Assembly: GCA_965216205.1 (NCBI GenBank)
Contig: OZ244139.1
Location: 1,178,001-1,242,000, forward strand
Direction of reading: 5' to 3'
Length of the DNA stretch: 64,000 nucleotides
DNA from: CADEDH01 sp965216205
Lineage (GTDB): Bacteria; Actinomycetota; Acidimicrobiia; Acidimicrobiales; SZUA-35
Part shown: in pieces, positions 1 through 8,838 of the stretch
Numbering within the stretch: the first letter of the stretch is position 1
Layout: every line of letters begins with the position of its first letter
Made by a program: the position numbers and the translations under genes
The notes under the pieces: model-generated
The model's database searches: none
Seen by the model: the letters and a program-made list of their open reading frames with translations, nothing else
What the model was told of the DNA's origin: nothing

Positions 1-738
1 GAGGTCCAGATTGCAGCCGACCCCGCAGTACGAACACACCGTGCGGGTGACGGTCTGCTCGTCGGGTCGCCACTCGTCGGCCTGCCGGAGCTGGTACTCG
101 GTGGCGAACTGCAGGGCGTTCGTGGGGCAGACGGCAACGCAGTTCCCGCAGTAGACGCAGGCCGAATCCGGTAGCGAAGCGTCGAACTCGGTGGAGATGC
201 GGGCGCCGAGCCCTCGGCCCGACACGGCGATGGCGAACGTGTGCTGGGCGTCGTCGCCGCAGGCCTCGACGCACTTGTAGCAGAGGACGCACTTGTCGTA
301 GTCCCGGATGTAGAGGTTGTCCTGGATGCGGATCTCCTCGTCGACCCGTTCCGGCTCGGTGTAGCGGCCCGGGTCGGCACCGTACCGGTCGAGGTAGGGG
401 GTCAACTGGTCGGCTTGGCTCAGGTCGACCGACGTGGCCAGGAACTCGAGCACCATCTTGCGGCTGTGGCGGACCCGTTCGGAGTCGGTCCGTACCTCCA
501 TGCCGTCCTCGACCCGCCGGGAGCACGAGGGGACCAGCGTGCGGGAGCCCTCGAGCTCCACCACGCACACCCGACACACGTTGACCGGCGTGAGGTTCTC
601 CGCCCAGCACAGCGTGGGGGTGTCGACTCCGGCCTCGTTGCAGGCGTCGAGGATCGTGGCGTCCGAACCCATCGACACCGGGGTTCCGTCGACCGTGATC
701 GTCACCCGGGTCTCGTCGGCGGCACCGTCCACGGTCAT
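1..738 (-). CDS. NuoG-like iron-sulfur module of formate dehydrogenase (3' end beyond window)
   Basis: Translated from ATG at 738, which overlaps the upstream stop (ATGA). The 246 visible residues begin with a plant-type 2Fe-2S ferredoxin domain (Cys44, Cys55, Cys58, Cys72, the NuoG spacing), followed by two 4Fe-4S motifs (Cys150/153/156/160 and Cys194/197/200/204). They end inside the first part of a molybdopterin-family 4Fe-4S domain (CSYCGVGC, Cys235/238/242). The His/Cys cluster segment of NuoG is not seen around residues 88-110. In most NAD-dependent formate dehydrogenases this module is the N-terminus of the catalytic subunit; here it is a separate, last gene of the operon, while the catalytic part is encoded at 2510-4441. 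It presumably carries electrons from the molybdenum site to the NuoEF-like subunit. The C-terminus is unknown because the gene leaves the window. Confidence 0.85.
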   Translation of the reverse strand, partial: MTVDGAADETRVTITVDGTPVSMGSDATILDACNEAGVDTPTLCWAENLTPVNVCRVCVVELEGSRTLVPSCSRRVEDGMEVRTDSERVRHSRKMVLEFLATSVDLSQADQLTPYLDRYGADPGRYTEPERVDEEIRIQDNLYIRDYDKCVLCYKCVEACGDDAQHTFAIAVSGRGLGARISTEFDASLPDSACVYCGNCVAVCPTNALQFATEYQLRQADEWRPDEQTVTRTVCSYCGVGCNLDL

Positions 739-2513
739 CGGCCGTCCCCGCTTCCGGTTTCGAGCAGGCCGAGGGCGATCGCCGACCGGACCGCGGTGGC
801 CGCGGTGTGGCCGAGACCGCAGATCGACGCGTCCTTCATCGCCTGGTCCATCTCCGCCAGGAGCGTCACGTCGCCGGCGTCGAGCGCACCATCGGTTCGG
901 GCGAGGAGCTCGTGCTGGCGAACCGCCCCCACCCGGCACGGGACGCACTGGCCGCACGACTCGTTGCGGAAGAACTCGGCGATACGGGTCACGATGGCGC
1001 CGAAGTCGGTGGTGTCGTCGAACGCCATGACCACCCCCGAGCCGAGCGAAGCTCCCCGATCGCGGACGCCCTCGAACGTCAGCGGCATGTCGAGCGCCTC
1101 GGGACCGACGAACGAACCGGCGGCGCCACCGAGCAGCACGGCCGCCAGGTTGCCGGTGACCCCGCCGGCGAGGTCGAGCACGTCGCCGAGCGTGGGACCG
1201 AACGTCACCTCGTACAGCCCCGGCTTCGCCACGTGTCCAGACAGGCAGAACAGCTTGGGTCCCGACGAGCCCTCGGTGCCCGAGGCGGCGTAGGTGTCAC
1301 CGCCGTCGAGCACGATGTCGAGCACGTTCAGCAGCGTCTCGGGGTTGTTGATCGCGGTCGGCTGGTCGAAGAGGCCGTTGGTGGTGGGGAAGGGTGGCTT
1401 CTGGCGGGGCTCGCCCCGAAAGCCCTCCAGCGAGTTGAACAGCGCGGTCTCCTCGCCACAGATGTAGGCCCCGGCTCCCCGGCGGACCTCGATGTCGAAC
1501 GCGAACGACGAGCGGGCGATCCGCTCCCCGAGGAACCCGGCCGTCCTGGCCTGCTCGATCGCAGCGGTCAGTCGCCGGGTGGCCAGCGGGTACTCGCCGC
1601 GCACGTAGATCCAGCCGTTCGACGCGCCGACGGCGAAGCCGGCGATCGTCATCGCCTCGATCACGGCGAACGGATCGTTCTCGAGCAGAATCCGGTCCTT
1701 GAACGTCCCGGGCTCCGACTCGTCGCAGTTGGCCACGACGTGCTTCGGGCCGTCCTCCGCGGCGACGGCCCGCCACTTCACCCCGGTGGGGAATGCCGCT
1801 CCGCCCCGGCCGAGCAGCCCGGATGCCCCGACCTGTTCGACGATGCCCGCCCGGCCGAGACCGAACGCCTTGGCCAGGGCCTGGTAGCCGCCGGCCGCCA
1901 CGTAGGAGTCGAGTGAGGTGGGATCGTGCCGACCGACGCGTCGGAGCAGGCGGAGCGATGCGTCGTGGAGCTGCGGGATCTGGCCGGAGTCGCCGTCGTC
2001 GTCGGCGGGGACCGAGTCGGCCTTGCCTCGACCCTGGTGGAACTCGGCGATCGGCCGCTCGCACTGGCCGAGGCACGGCGACCGGTGCACTCGGCGACCC
2101 ACGGCCACCAGCTCCTCGATGTGCGCCTCGGCCCCGGCGAGCTGGCAGGCGGCGTCGACGCACACGTGCACCACGTCGTCGTTGGTCCCGTCGCCGGCGA
2201 TCGGTCCGGGGTCATCGGTGCGGAACAGCTCGTAGAACGTGGCGACCCCGAACGTCTCCGCCGGGGGGACACCCAACCGCTCGGCGATGTAGTTCACGCC
2301 GCCGGGCGAGATCCAGCCCGCTCGGTTCTGGAGTGCGTGGAGACAGGGGAGGAGCAGGTGGCGGCGCTCGTTGCGCCTACCCATTCCACCCCGCACGACC
2401 CGCTCGTGCTGGTGGTCGACCGTCGGGCCCGTGCCAGCCGAGTTGAGCACCGCGTCGACCGCCGCGGTCTCCGTCGGCGTCGCCCTGTCGGTCGAGATGA
2501 AGACGTCGGTCAC
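735..2513 (-). CDS. NuoE-NuoF fusion, NAD-binding flavin/iron-sulfur subunit of formate dehydrogenase
   Basis: 592 residues from GTG at 2513, which overlaps the preceding stop (GTGA). Residues 40-155 are a NuoE-type thioredoxin-like 2Fe-2S domain (Cys118, Cys123, Cys147, Cys151). Residues about 200-592 are NuoF: the glycine-rich GRGGAAFPTG loop at 235, the NCDESEPGTFKDR FMN/NADH segment, and a C-terminal 4Fe-4S site (Cys520, Cys523, Cys526, Cys565). The fusion resembles the beta subunit of soluble NAD-dependent formate dehydrogenases and probably passes electrons from the iron-sulfur module to FMN and NAD+. The open frame extends to 3011 in overlap with the catalytic subunit gene, but that part lacks homology. 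Translational coupling on both sides supports one operon. Confidence 0.93.
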   Translation of the reverse strand: MTDVFISTDRATPTETAAVDAVLNSAGTGPTVDHQHERVVRGGMGRRNERRHLLLPCLHALQNRAGWISPGGVNYIAERLGVPPAETFGVATFYELFRTDDPGPIAGDGTNDDVVHVCVDAACQLAGAEAHIEELVAVGRRVHRSPCLGQCERPIAEFHQGRGKADSVPADDDGDSGQIPQLHDASLRLLRRVGRHDPTSLDSYVAAGGYQALAKAFGLGRAGIVEQVGASGLLGRGGAAFPTGVKWRAVAAEDGPKHVVANCDESEPGTFKDRILLENDPFAVIEAMTIAGFAVGASNGWIYVRGEYPLATRRLTAAIEQARTAGFLGERIARSSFAFDIEVRRGAGAYICGEETALFNSLEGFRGEPRQKPPFPTTNGLFDQPTAINNPETLLNVLDIVLDGGDTYAASGTEGSSGPKLFCLSGHVAKPGLYEVTFGPTLGDVLDLAGGVTGNLAAVLLGGAAGSFVGPEALDMPLTFEGVRDRGASLGSGVVMAFDDTTDFGAIVTRIAEFFRNESCGQCVPCRVGAVRQHELLARTDGALDAGDVTLLAEMDQAMKDASICGLGHTAATAVRSAIALGLLETGSGDGR

Positions 2514-4441
2514 GACGCAGACTCGCCTTCGAGCTTGTCGATCCGGATCGCGGCCGCCTTGAACTCGGAGGTTCCCGACCGGCGGTCCCACTCGTCGTTG
2601 GTGAGCACGTTCGTGTCGACCAGCTCGGGGAAGTGGAACGTGGTGAAGGTCAGGCCCATCGGGATGTCGGGCTGGATCCGCACGTCGATCTCCACCGACC
2701 CTCGGGGGGACGACACGAGCACCCGCTCGCCGTCGTCGATGTCGAGCCGACGGGCGTCCCGGGGGTTCACGTCGAGCGCCTGGCCATACCGGATCGGCGA
2801 GTCGAGCGAGCCCGACTGCACCCCGGTGTTGTAGGAGTCGAGGGCCCGTCCAGTGGTCAGCCGCAGCGGGAACTCCTCGGTGAGCTGCTCCTTCGGACCC
2901 TCGTGGGCGACCACGGAGAACGGCGCAGGATCCCGTCCGCCGAGGTCGTCCTCCCACAGCCAGCCGTGGAGGAACGGCGTTCCCGGGTGGTCGAGATCGG
3001 GGCATGGCCACTGGATGCCGCCCTCGGCTTCGAGGCGCTCATACGACATGCCCCCGTGCATCGGCGACAGCGAGCGGAGCTCGTCCCACAGGTCCTCGGG
3101 TGTCGGGTCGCCCCAGTCGACGCCCAGGCGGCGGGCCAGGTCGCCGATGATCTCGTGATCGTGACGGGCCTCGCCCGGTGGCGACACCGCCGCCCGGACC
3201 CGCTGCACCCGCCGCTCGGACGAGGTGACGGTGCCATCGCATTCCGCCCAACCCACCGACGCCGGCAGGACCACATCGGCCAGCTCAGCGGTCCTCGTGA
3301 GGAAGATGTCCTGCACCACGAGGAGGTCGAGGTCGGCCAGGAGCTTCCTGGCGTGCTCCACGTCGGCCTCGGAGTCGGCCGGGTTCTCGCCAAGCACGTA
3401 CACGGCGCGAATGTCGCCCCGCTCCATCGCCTCGAACATGAGCGTCAGGTGGAGGCCGGGTTCGGACGGGATCTCGGCCCCGTAGGTCGCCTCGAACTTG
3501 CCCCTCGCCTCGTCGTCGGTGATGTCCTGGAAGCCGGGGAGCTTGTTGGGGAGGGCGCCCATGTCGCCCCCGCCCTGCACGTTGTTCTGGCCTCGGAGCG
3601 GTACCAGTCCGCTCCCCCTGCGCCCGACGTGGCCGGTCAGCAGCGCGAGGTTGCAGAGGGCGGTCACGTTGTCGACCGCGTTGTGGTGCTCGGTGATGCC
3701 GAGCGTCCACAGGATCTGCGCCTTCCCGGCCGTGGCATAGGCCTCCGCCATCTCGGCGATCACCGCGCCGGGTACACCGGTGAGCCGTTCCCCCACCTCG
3801 AGGGTGTAGTTGGCGACCGACGCGGCGAACGCCTCGTAGCCCTGGGTACTGTGCTCGACGAAGTCGCGGTCGACCCATCCGTTGGCGATGATGTGATTGG
3901 CCACCGTGTTGGCCATGGCGATGTCGGATCCCACCTCGAGCCCGAGCCAGACGTCGGCGAACTTCGCCGACGATGTCCGCCGGGGGTCGACGGCGTACAT
4001 CGTCGCCCCGTTCTGCAGGCCCTTCATGAGATGGTGGAAGAAGATCGGGTGGGCCTCACGGGCATTGGAGCCCCACAGGAGGATGACGTCGGTCTCCTCG
4101 ATCTCCTCGTAGGACGAGGTGCCACCCCCCGCTCCGAACACTGTCGCCAGACCGACGACGCTGGGGGCGTGTCAAGTTCGATTGCAGGAGTCGATGTTGT
4201 TCGAGCCGAGGGCGAGGCGGCTGAACTTCTGGGCCGCGTAGTTCATCTCGTTGGTCGACTTCGAGCAGGAGAACATGCCGAACGCCTCGGAGCCGGCGGT
4301 GGCCTTCACCTCGGCGAAGCCGTCGGCGACCCTGGCCAGCGCCTCGTCCCAGCTGGCGGGTCGGAGCTCGCCGTCGGTTCTGAGAAGCGGGGTCGTCAGG
4401 CGTGGGCGGGTGGTGGTGAGCGCGCTCCTGCTGCGAGTCAT
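2510..4441 (-). CDS. Formate dehydrogenase molybdopterin catalytic subunit, predicted selenoprotein (Sec90)
   Basis: 643 residues if the in-frame TGA at 4174-4172 is read as selenocysteine. Upstream of the TGA the frame gives NNIDSCNRT; downstream it gives HAPSVVGLATVFGAGGG. The well-known formate dehydrogenase signature has U or C followed by H-[AG]-P-S-V at exactly this place, as in E. coli FdhF Sec140. The rest contains typical molybdopterin oxidoreductase and C-terminal dinucleotide-binding segments (NNVQGGGDMGALP; TTGRALDSYNTG). The N-terminal 4Fe-4S domain that normally precedes TTPLLR is absent and seems to be encoded by the last gene of the operon. The ATG at 4441, 52 nt after the ligase gene, has no clear ribosome site, so the start is uncertain. 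Expected reaction: formate to CO2. Confidence 0.9.
4143..4159 (-). promoter_or_regulatory. Putative bacterial SECIS hairpin of the formate dehydrogenase gene
   Basis: On the minus strand GUCG and CGAC form a stem (ends at 4159 and 4143) with an internal bulgeable U and a GGUCU loop at 4153-4149. The GGUCUG lies at nucleotides 22-27 counted from the U of UGA, the same position as in E. coli fdhF, whose loop and bulged U are bound by SelB. Part of the match is forced by the conserved Gly-Leu codons, so it is supportive rather than decisive. Confidence 0.65.
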
Positions 4442-4493
4442 GAGGGGAAGTGTGGCATAGGAAGCGTGCAGGAGGACCACACAGCGGACTGGT

Positions 4494-6203
4494 TCACGAC
4501 AGGTTGATGATCTCGCCCTCGGGCCCGTTGGTGAAGTCGAGGTCGATCGACTTGGCCGCCGGTTGCGAACCGAGGCCGGGCATCGTTCGCATGTCGCCGC
4601 AGATCGGGTACACGAAGCCTGCCCCCACCGACGCCCGGACCTCCCGGACCGGGAGCGTCCAGCCGGTGGGCGCACCCCGCAGCGACGGGTCGGACGAGAT
4701 CGACAGGTGGGTCTTGGCGATGCACACCGGCAGGTGGCCGAAACCGGCGTTCTCGTAGGTCTCGAGCTGCTTCGCCGCGGTGGCGCTCAGCTCGATCGAG
4801 TCGGCGCCGTACACCTGCTGGGCGACGGTGCGGATCTTGTCGGCGAGCAGCATCTCGTCCGGGTAGAGCACCTTGAAGCTCGACGGCTCATTGGCCGCCT
4901 CCCGCACCGCCTCTGCCAACTCGGCGGCGCCCCGCCCGCCGTCGACGAAGTGGGTGGAGATCGCGGCCCGAGCACCGTAGTCCTGCGCGATCTCCTCGAT
5001 CGCGGCGATGTCGGCGTCGTGATCGCCGGGGAAGACGTTGATCGCGACCACTGGCGTCACGCCGTGGATCTGCATGTTGGCGAGCTGCTTGCGGAGGTTG
5101 GCCCCACCCTCGTGGACCTCGTCCGGGTTCTCCTGCAGCAGTTCGTCGGGGAGGGGGCGGCCGGCGACGATCCGGTGGTTTCCCGAATGGACCTTCAGGC
5201 CCCGCACCGTGGCCACCAGCACGGCGGCGTCGGGATCGAGACCGGAGTTGCGGCACTTGATGTTGAAGAACCGCTCGGCCCCCATGTCGGCCCCGAAGCC
5301 GGCCTCGGTGAGCAGGAACTCGCTCATGTGAATGCCGATCCGGTCGGCCACGATCGAGCTGTTGCCGGTTGCGATGTTGCCGAAGGGTCCGGTGTGGACC
5401 AGCGCTGGGGTCCGCTCGAGGGTCTGCATGAGGTTCGGCTTGATCGCCTCCGTGAGGATGACGGCCATCGAGCCGGCAACCTCGAGCTCCTCGGCGGTGA
5501 CGGGTTCACCGTCCTTCGTGTAGCCCACGACGATCCGGCCCAGCCGCTCCCGGAGATCGTGCATCGAGGTGCACAGCGCGAGCGCAGCCATCACCTCGCT
5601 GGCGGCGGTGATGTCGAACCCGGTCTCCCGGGGGATGCCGTCGAGCCGGCCCCCGAGCCCGACCACGATGTTGCGCAGCGCCCGGTCGTTGACGTCGAGC
5701 ACCCGCCGCCAGGTGATGTTGTGGAGGTCGAGCCCCAGCTCGTTGCCATGGTAGAGGTGGGCGTCGAGCATGGCCGAGCAGAGGTTGTGGGCGGCGGTGA
5801 CCGCGTGCATGTCGCCGGTGAGGTGGAGGTTGAACAGCTCCATCGGCACGACCTGGCTGTAGCCGCCTCCTGCGGCCCCGCCCTTGATCCCGAACGTCGG
5901 GCCCATCGACGGCTGCCGGATGGCGATCGTGGCCGACGACCCGATGTGCTGGAAGGCCTGCCCGAGGCCCACGGTGGTGGTCGTCTTCCCCTCGCCGAGC
6001 GGCGTCGGCGTGATCGCGGTGACCACCACGTACTTCGCCCGGGGCCGGTCCGCCATCTCGTCGATCGCGTCGAGGCGGATCTTGGCGGAACCGGTGCCGT
6101 AGGGCTCGAGCAACTCGGCGGGAATGCCGGCGTCGGCCGCGATCTCGCCGAGCGGGGCGAGGTCGGCTTGCTTGGCGATCTCGAGATCCGTGGGAAACGA
6201 CAT
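4494..6203 (-). CDS. fhs: Formate-tetrahydrofolate ligase
   Basis: 569 residues, full length for the family (about 550-570). The protein contains the P-loop PTPLGEGKTTTT near residues 66-77, GPTFGIKGGAAGGGYSQVVP, and conserved FNIKCR and HSGNHRIVAGRPLP segments. It makes 10-formyl-tetrahydrofolate from formate, tetrahydrofolate and ATP in the cytoplasm. It is the first gene of the minus-strand C1 operon, directly before the formate dehydrogenase subunits. Formate can therefore be either charged onto folate or oxidised, or the reverse route can release formate for oxidation. Start ATG at 6203. FolD, the next step, is encoded 2.6 kb away on the other strand. Confidence 0.97.
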   Translation of the reverse strand: MSFPTDLEIAKQADLAPLGEIAADAGIPAELLEPYGTGSAKIRLDAIDEMADRPRAKYVVVTAITPTPLGEGKTTTTVGLGQAFQHIGSSATIAIRQPSMGPTFGIKGGAAGGGYSQVVPMELFNLHLTGDMHAVTAAHNLCSAMLDAHLYHGNELGLDLHNITWRRVLDVNDRALRNIVVGLGGRLDGIPRETGFDITAASEVMAALALCTSMHDLRERLGRIVVGYTKDGEPVTAEELEVAGSMAVILTEAIKPNLMQTLERTPALVHTGPFGNIATGNSSIVADRIGIHMSEFLLTEAGFGADMGAERFFNIKCRNSGLDPDAAVLVATVRGLKVHSGNHRIVAGRPLPDELLQENPDEVHEGGANLRKQLANMQIHGVTPVVAINVFPGDHDADIAAIEEIAQDYGARAAISTHFVDGGRGAAELAEAVREAANEPSSFKVLYPDEMLLADKIRTVAQQVYGADSIELSATAAKQLETYENAGFGHLPVCIAKTHLSISSDPSLRGAPTGWTLPVREVRASVGAGFVYPICGDMRTMPGLGSQPAAKSIDLDFTNGPEGEIINLS

Positions 6204-6327
6204 CGCGGGGAGCGTATCGGTCAGTTCGCGGTCGACACGCCCCCGGCCATCGCCCGTTTCGCGACGACGACATCGGTGGGCGACGGGCGTCGTGCAGCCC
6301 GCGGGGGCGTGCCGCTGCCGCCTGGTG

Positions 6328-6368
6328 GACCCGGCGCGATCGAGCGGGATGCTCGGCCGCGCCGGGTC
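6328..6368 (-). terminator. Hairpin after substrate-binding protein gene
   Basis: An 11-bp perfect inverted repeat (GACCCGGCGCG / CGCGCCGGGTC) encloses a second 5-bp stem (CGAGC/GCTCG). It lies 15 nt after the stop of the binding-protein gene and before the ligase gene on the same strand. No T-run follows, so it may terminate, attenuate or protect the 3' end. Confidence 0.55.
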
Positions 6369-6383
6369 ACCGGTCGAGGTCGA

Positions 6384-8000
6384 TCAGCTACAGCCGCCGT
6401 CACCCCAGGAGCAGTTGGGCGACGAGCCGTTCAGGTCGACGACACCGCCGATCTGGACCCACGTCTCGTCGGTGGCATTCCACTGGCTGAAGTCCGAACC
6501 CTCGATGAAGTACGAGTCCTCGTTGCCGTTGACGGCGAAGTCGATCCCGTCGATGAGGAACGGTGCGTCGAGGTCGGCAGCTCGGCTGGCCAGGATCAGG
6601 TTCGTGCGGCTGAGACCGCCCGGCAGCTCGTTGGCGATGCGCATCACCTCCACCGTCGGCCACGCGTAGGAGGCGAACCCGGTGAAGTACAGCCCGACGG
6701 TGATGTCGAGATCGGCCGCTTCCAGCTCCTCGTTGGCGAACTGGATGTAGGCGTCGTCATCGTAGGCCGGGTCGGTGTTGACCTTCTGGCCGCCGCCGAC
6801 GATGTACCACCCGTCGGCCGCCTCTGCCGCCGGCAACATGAAGGAGTTCGGATCCTTGCAGACCGACGGCATGAACAGCACCCGCTCGCCGTCGTTCATC
6901 CCGCTGTTGCCGGCCTCCTGCACCGCGAACAGGCAGGGGTTGCCGGCCGTCATGGCGATGAACACGTCGGGGTCAGCGGCCGAGATCGTGGTCATCTCGT
7001 TGGTGACCGTCGGGGCTGCCGGGTCGTGTCGGATCGGGTTGAACTCGGCGACGACGTCCGGGTTCTCCTCGGCGTAGGCCGCCATCCCCTCCTCGTAGGC
7101 GAGGCCGAAGTCGTTGTCGATGACGAGGGCCGAGATGGTGACCGGGAGCTGGTCGGCCATGTTCTCCTTGATCCACGCGCCCCAGAGGATGGCCTCGGTG
7201 GCGTACGACATGATGCCGCCGGTGGTCCAGGGATGGTTCTCCGGATCACCCCACGCCGGGTGGCCGGTGGCCACGAAGAGGTGGGGGATGCAGTTGTTGT
7301 TCAGCGTGTCGTACACGGCGAGCGTGTTCGGCGAGCCGAGCGTGTGGAAGAACAGCGGCTTGTCGGTCTGGAGGAGCTCGTCGACGACCTCGATGGTCCG
7401 GGTCGCCTCGTAGCCGTCGTCACGGCGGAGGAGCTCGAGCGGGGTTCCGCCGACACCGCCGGACGATTCGTTGACGTAGTCGAGGTAGACCTCCCAGCCG
7501 ATACCCATGTTGCCGTAGGTGGCGAGGTTGCCGGACTGCACGCCGGGGTGCCCGATCTTGATCGTGTCGCCGATGCCCTCGGTGTCGGACCAGTCGGCGG
7601 GACAGGTCGACATGTCGGCCTCGAATCCCCCGGGCCCGCGGAGGATGTTGTCGTCACCGACGCCGTACTCGCCGCTCTCGATCTTCGCGGTGAGCTCGTC
7701 GACGATCACCTGGCGGTTGGCCGCCCACTCCTCCTCGAGCTCCTCGATGTTGGTGGCGGTCGATCCCTCGTCCGCACCGCCCTCGGTGTCGGCGTCGGCG
7801 TCGGCCGCCTCGGCCACCGCCTCGTCGGCGGCCTCCTCGTCGACCGCGCCTCCCTCCTGACCCGACTCCTCACCGTCGGTCTCGACGGCGTCGGTGTCGT
7901 CGCCGGCGTCGTCGTCAGAACTGCCGCCGCACGCCGCGGCCACGAGCGCGAACCCGAGCAGCACTCCGAGCAGGCGAAGCCATCGGACATTGTTCGACAT
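6384..8000 (-). CDS. Branched-chain-type ABC transporter substrate-binding lipoprotein (paralog 1)
   Basis: 538 residues from ATG at 8000, with a strong ribosome site (GGGGGAGGAAC). A lipoprotein signal ends in LVAAAC (Cys24). A 60-residue Asp/Glu/Ala-rich linker follows, then a conserved prefix (EELEEEWAANRQ...CPADWSDTEG) and a type I periplasmic-binding fold (IKIGHPGVQSGNLATYGNM onward). Paralogs in this window start at 13580, 30042 and 35376. No permease or ATPase adjoins this copy, so it probably works with a transporter encoded elsewhere, such as the livGFHM cluster at 26 kb. The ligand is unknown; the fold binds amino acids, amides, carboxylates or aromatics. A CRP-like site lies 26 nt upstream of the start. 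Confidence 0.92.
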   Translation of the reverse strand: MSNNVRWLRLLGVLLGFALVAAACGGSSDDDAGDDTDAVETDGEESGQEGGAVDEEAADEAVAEAADADADTEGGADEGSTATNIEELEEEWAANRQVIVDELTAKIESGEYGVGDDNILRGPGGFEADMSTCPADWSDTEGIGDTIKIGHPGVQSGNLATYGNMGIGWEVYLDYVNESSGGVGGTPLELLRRDDGYEATRTIEVVDELLQTDKPLFFHTLGSPNTLAVYDTLNNNCIPHLFVATGHPAWGDPENHPWTTGGIMSYATEAILWGAWIKENMADQLPVTISALVIDNDFGLAYEEGMAAYAEENPDVVAEFNPIRHDPAAPTVTNEMTTISAADPDVFIAMTAGNPCLFAVQEAGNSGMNDGERVLFMPSVCKDPNSFMLPAAEAADGWYIVGGGQKVNTDPAYDDDAYIQFANEELEAADLDITVGLYFTGFASYAWPTVEVMRIANELPGGLSRTNLILASRAADLDAPFLIDGIDFAVNGNEDSYFIEGSDFSQWNATDETWVQIGGVVDLNGSSPNCSWGDGGCS

Positions 8001-8026
8001 GGGTGTTCCTCCCCCTTCGATCTTCC

Positions 8027-8042
8027 TGTGACCCTCGCCACA
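8027..8042 (-). promoter_or_regulatory. CRP/FNR-type operator candidate upstream of paralog 1
   Basis: On the minus strand the sequence TGTGG-CGAGGG-TCACA matches the CRP consensus TGTGA-N6-TCACA with one mismatch. A GAGTATCG -10-like stretch lies just upstream. The same site, in the same position relative to an AGTATC box, occurs before the paralog at 13580. Confidence 0.5.
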
Positions 8043-8150
8043 TGTTTCGGGCCACGATACTCGACGTCGCCGGGTGACCCAAGGAGTTTCGACGATCGGG
8101 CGAGCACGGCTCGGCGACGGCCGGCACCCACGACGCGATAGACCGGAGGG

Positions 8151-8765
8151 GTGCCAACAGCTCGTCGCCAGGATGCCAGCGCCGCCACCCTCTCGCTCAG
8201 CGAGCCGCCGGCCGCCCTCGTGCTCACCCCGGGGGCGAGCGCCGACCGCGATCACGCCACCCTCGTCGCCATCGACGACGCGATCGACGAGCTGACCGTC
8301 GAGCGTGTCACGCTCGGCACCACCAGCATCGCCAAGGCGGTCCGACTCGTCGTCGAGGCCGTCGAGCGGGTCGCCGAGCAGATCGGCGTCGACCCGTCCC
8401 GGATCGCGCTCGGCGGCCGCAGCTTCGGTGGGCGGGCCTGCTCGATCGCGGTGGCCGAGGGGCTGGACGCGGCGGGCCTCGTGTTGTTGAGCTATCCGCT
8501 GCACCCGCCGGGCAAGCCCGAGAACCTGCGGGTCGAGCACTTCCCCCGCGTCACCGCGCCATCGTTGTTCGTGTCGGGGGAGAAGGACCCGTTCGGCACC
8601 GCCGACGAGTTCGCGACCCACCTGCCATCGCTCGGCGGCGCCGTCGCGTTCGAGCCGGTGCGGGGGAACCACGCGCCGAAAGGGGTCGACAGCGAGATCA
8701 TCGCCCTGATCCGGTCGTTCCTCGCCCTCGAGTCGGCGCCGACCCGGAGCGGGCCGGGACGATGA
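8151..8765 (+). CDS. Alpha/beta-family hydrolase (TEX30/KANL3-like, dienelactone hydrolase fold)
   Basis: 204 residues from GTG at 8151. It has the nucleophile elbow GGRSFGG with serine, an acid residue in SGEKDPFG, and the histidine in GNHAPKG, giving a complete Ser-Asp-His triad. The LVLTPGASADRDHATL start of the fold matches small alpha/beta hydrolases of the TEX30/KANL3 type, which have no well-defined substrate. The GGAGGGG ribosome site almost touches the GTG, so the true start may be slightly different; no better in-frame start is evident. It is divergent from the binding protein at 8000 and is followed by folD after a small repeat. Confidence 0.75.
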   Translation: MPTARRQDASAATLSLSEPPAALVLTPGASADRDHATLVAIDDAIDELTVERVTLGTTSIAKAVRLVVEAVERVAEQIGVDPSRIALGGRSFGGRACSIAVAEGLDAAGLVLLSYPLHPPGKPENLRVEHFPRVTAPSLFVSGEKDPFGTADEFATHLPSLGGAVAFEPVRGNHAPKGVDSEIIALIRSFLALESAPTRSGPGR

Positions 8766-8826
8766 CAACACTGACGACAACAACACTGACGACAACCGGA
8801 CTGACGACAACAACACTGACGACAAC
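8766..8826 (+). repeat. 15-bp tandem repeat before folD
   Basis: CTGACGACAAC occurs four times with exact 15-bp spacing (8771, 8786, 8801, 8816) in the gap between the hydrolase stop and the folD ribosome site (GGGAGG, 8827). It is unlike the surrounding GC-rich sequence and could be slippage-generated or a leader element. Confidence 0.8.
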
Positions 8827-8838
8827 GGGAGGACGGGG

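Noticed and set aside
2514..3011. N-terminal extension of the NuoE-NuoF fusion
   Set aside because: It overlaps the formate dehydrogenase catalytic gene in another frame and lacks homology. The GTG at 2513 gives a normal NuoE start and a GTGA coupling.
4563..8141. Long plus-strand open frame (over 1100 codons) opposite the ligase and binding-protein genes
   Set aside because: It is antisense to two clearly recognisable genes, its composition (His/Val/Arg/Gly/Asp-rich) is the mirror of high-GC codon use, and no domain is visible.
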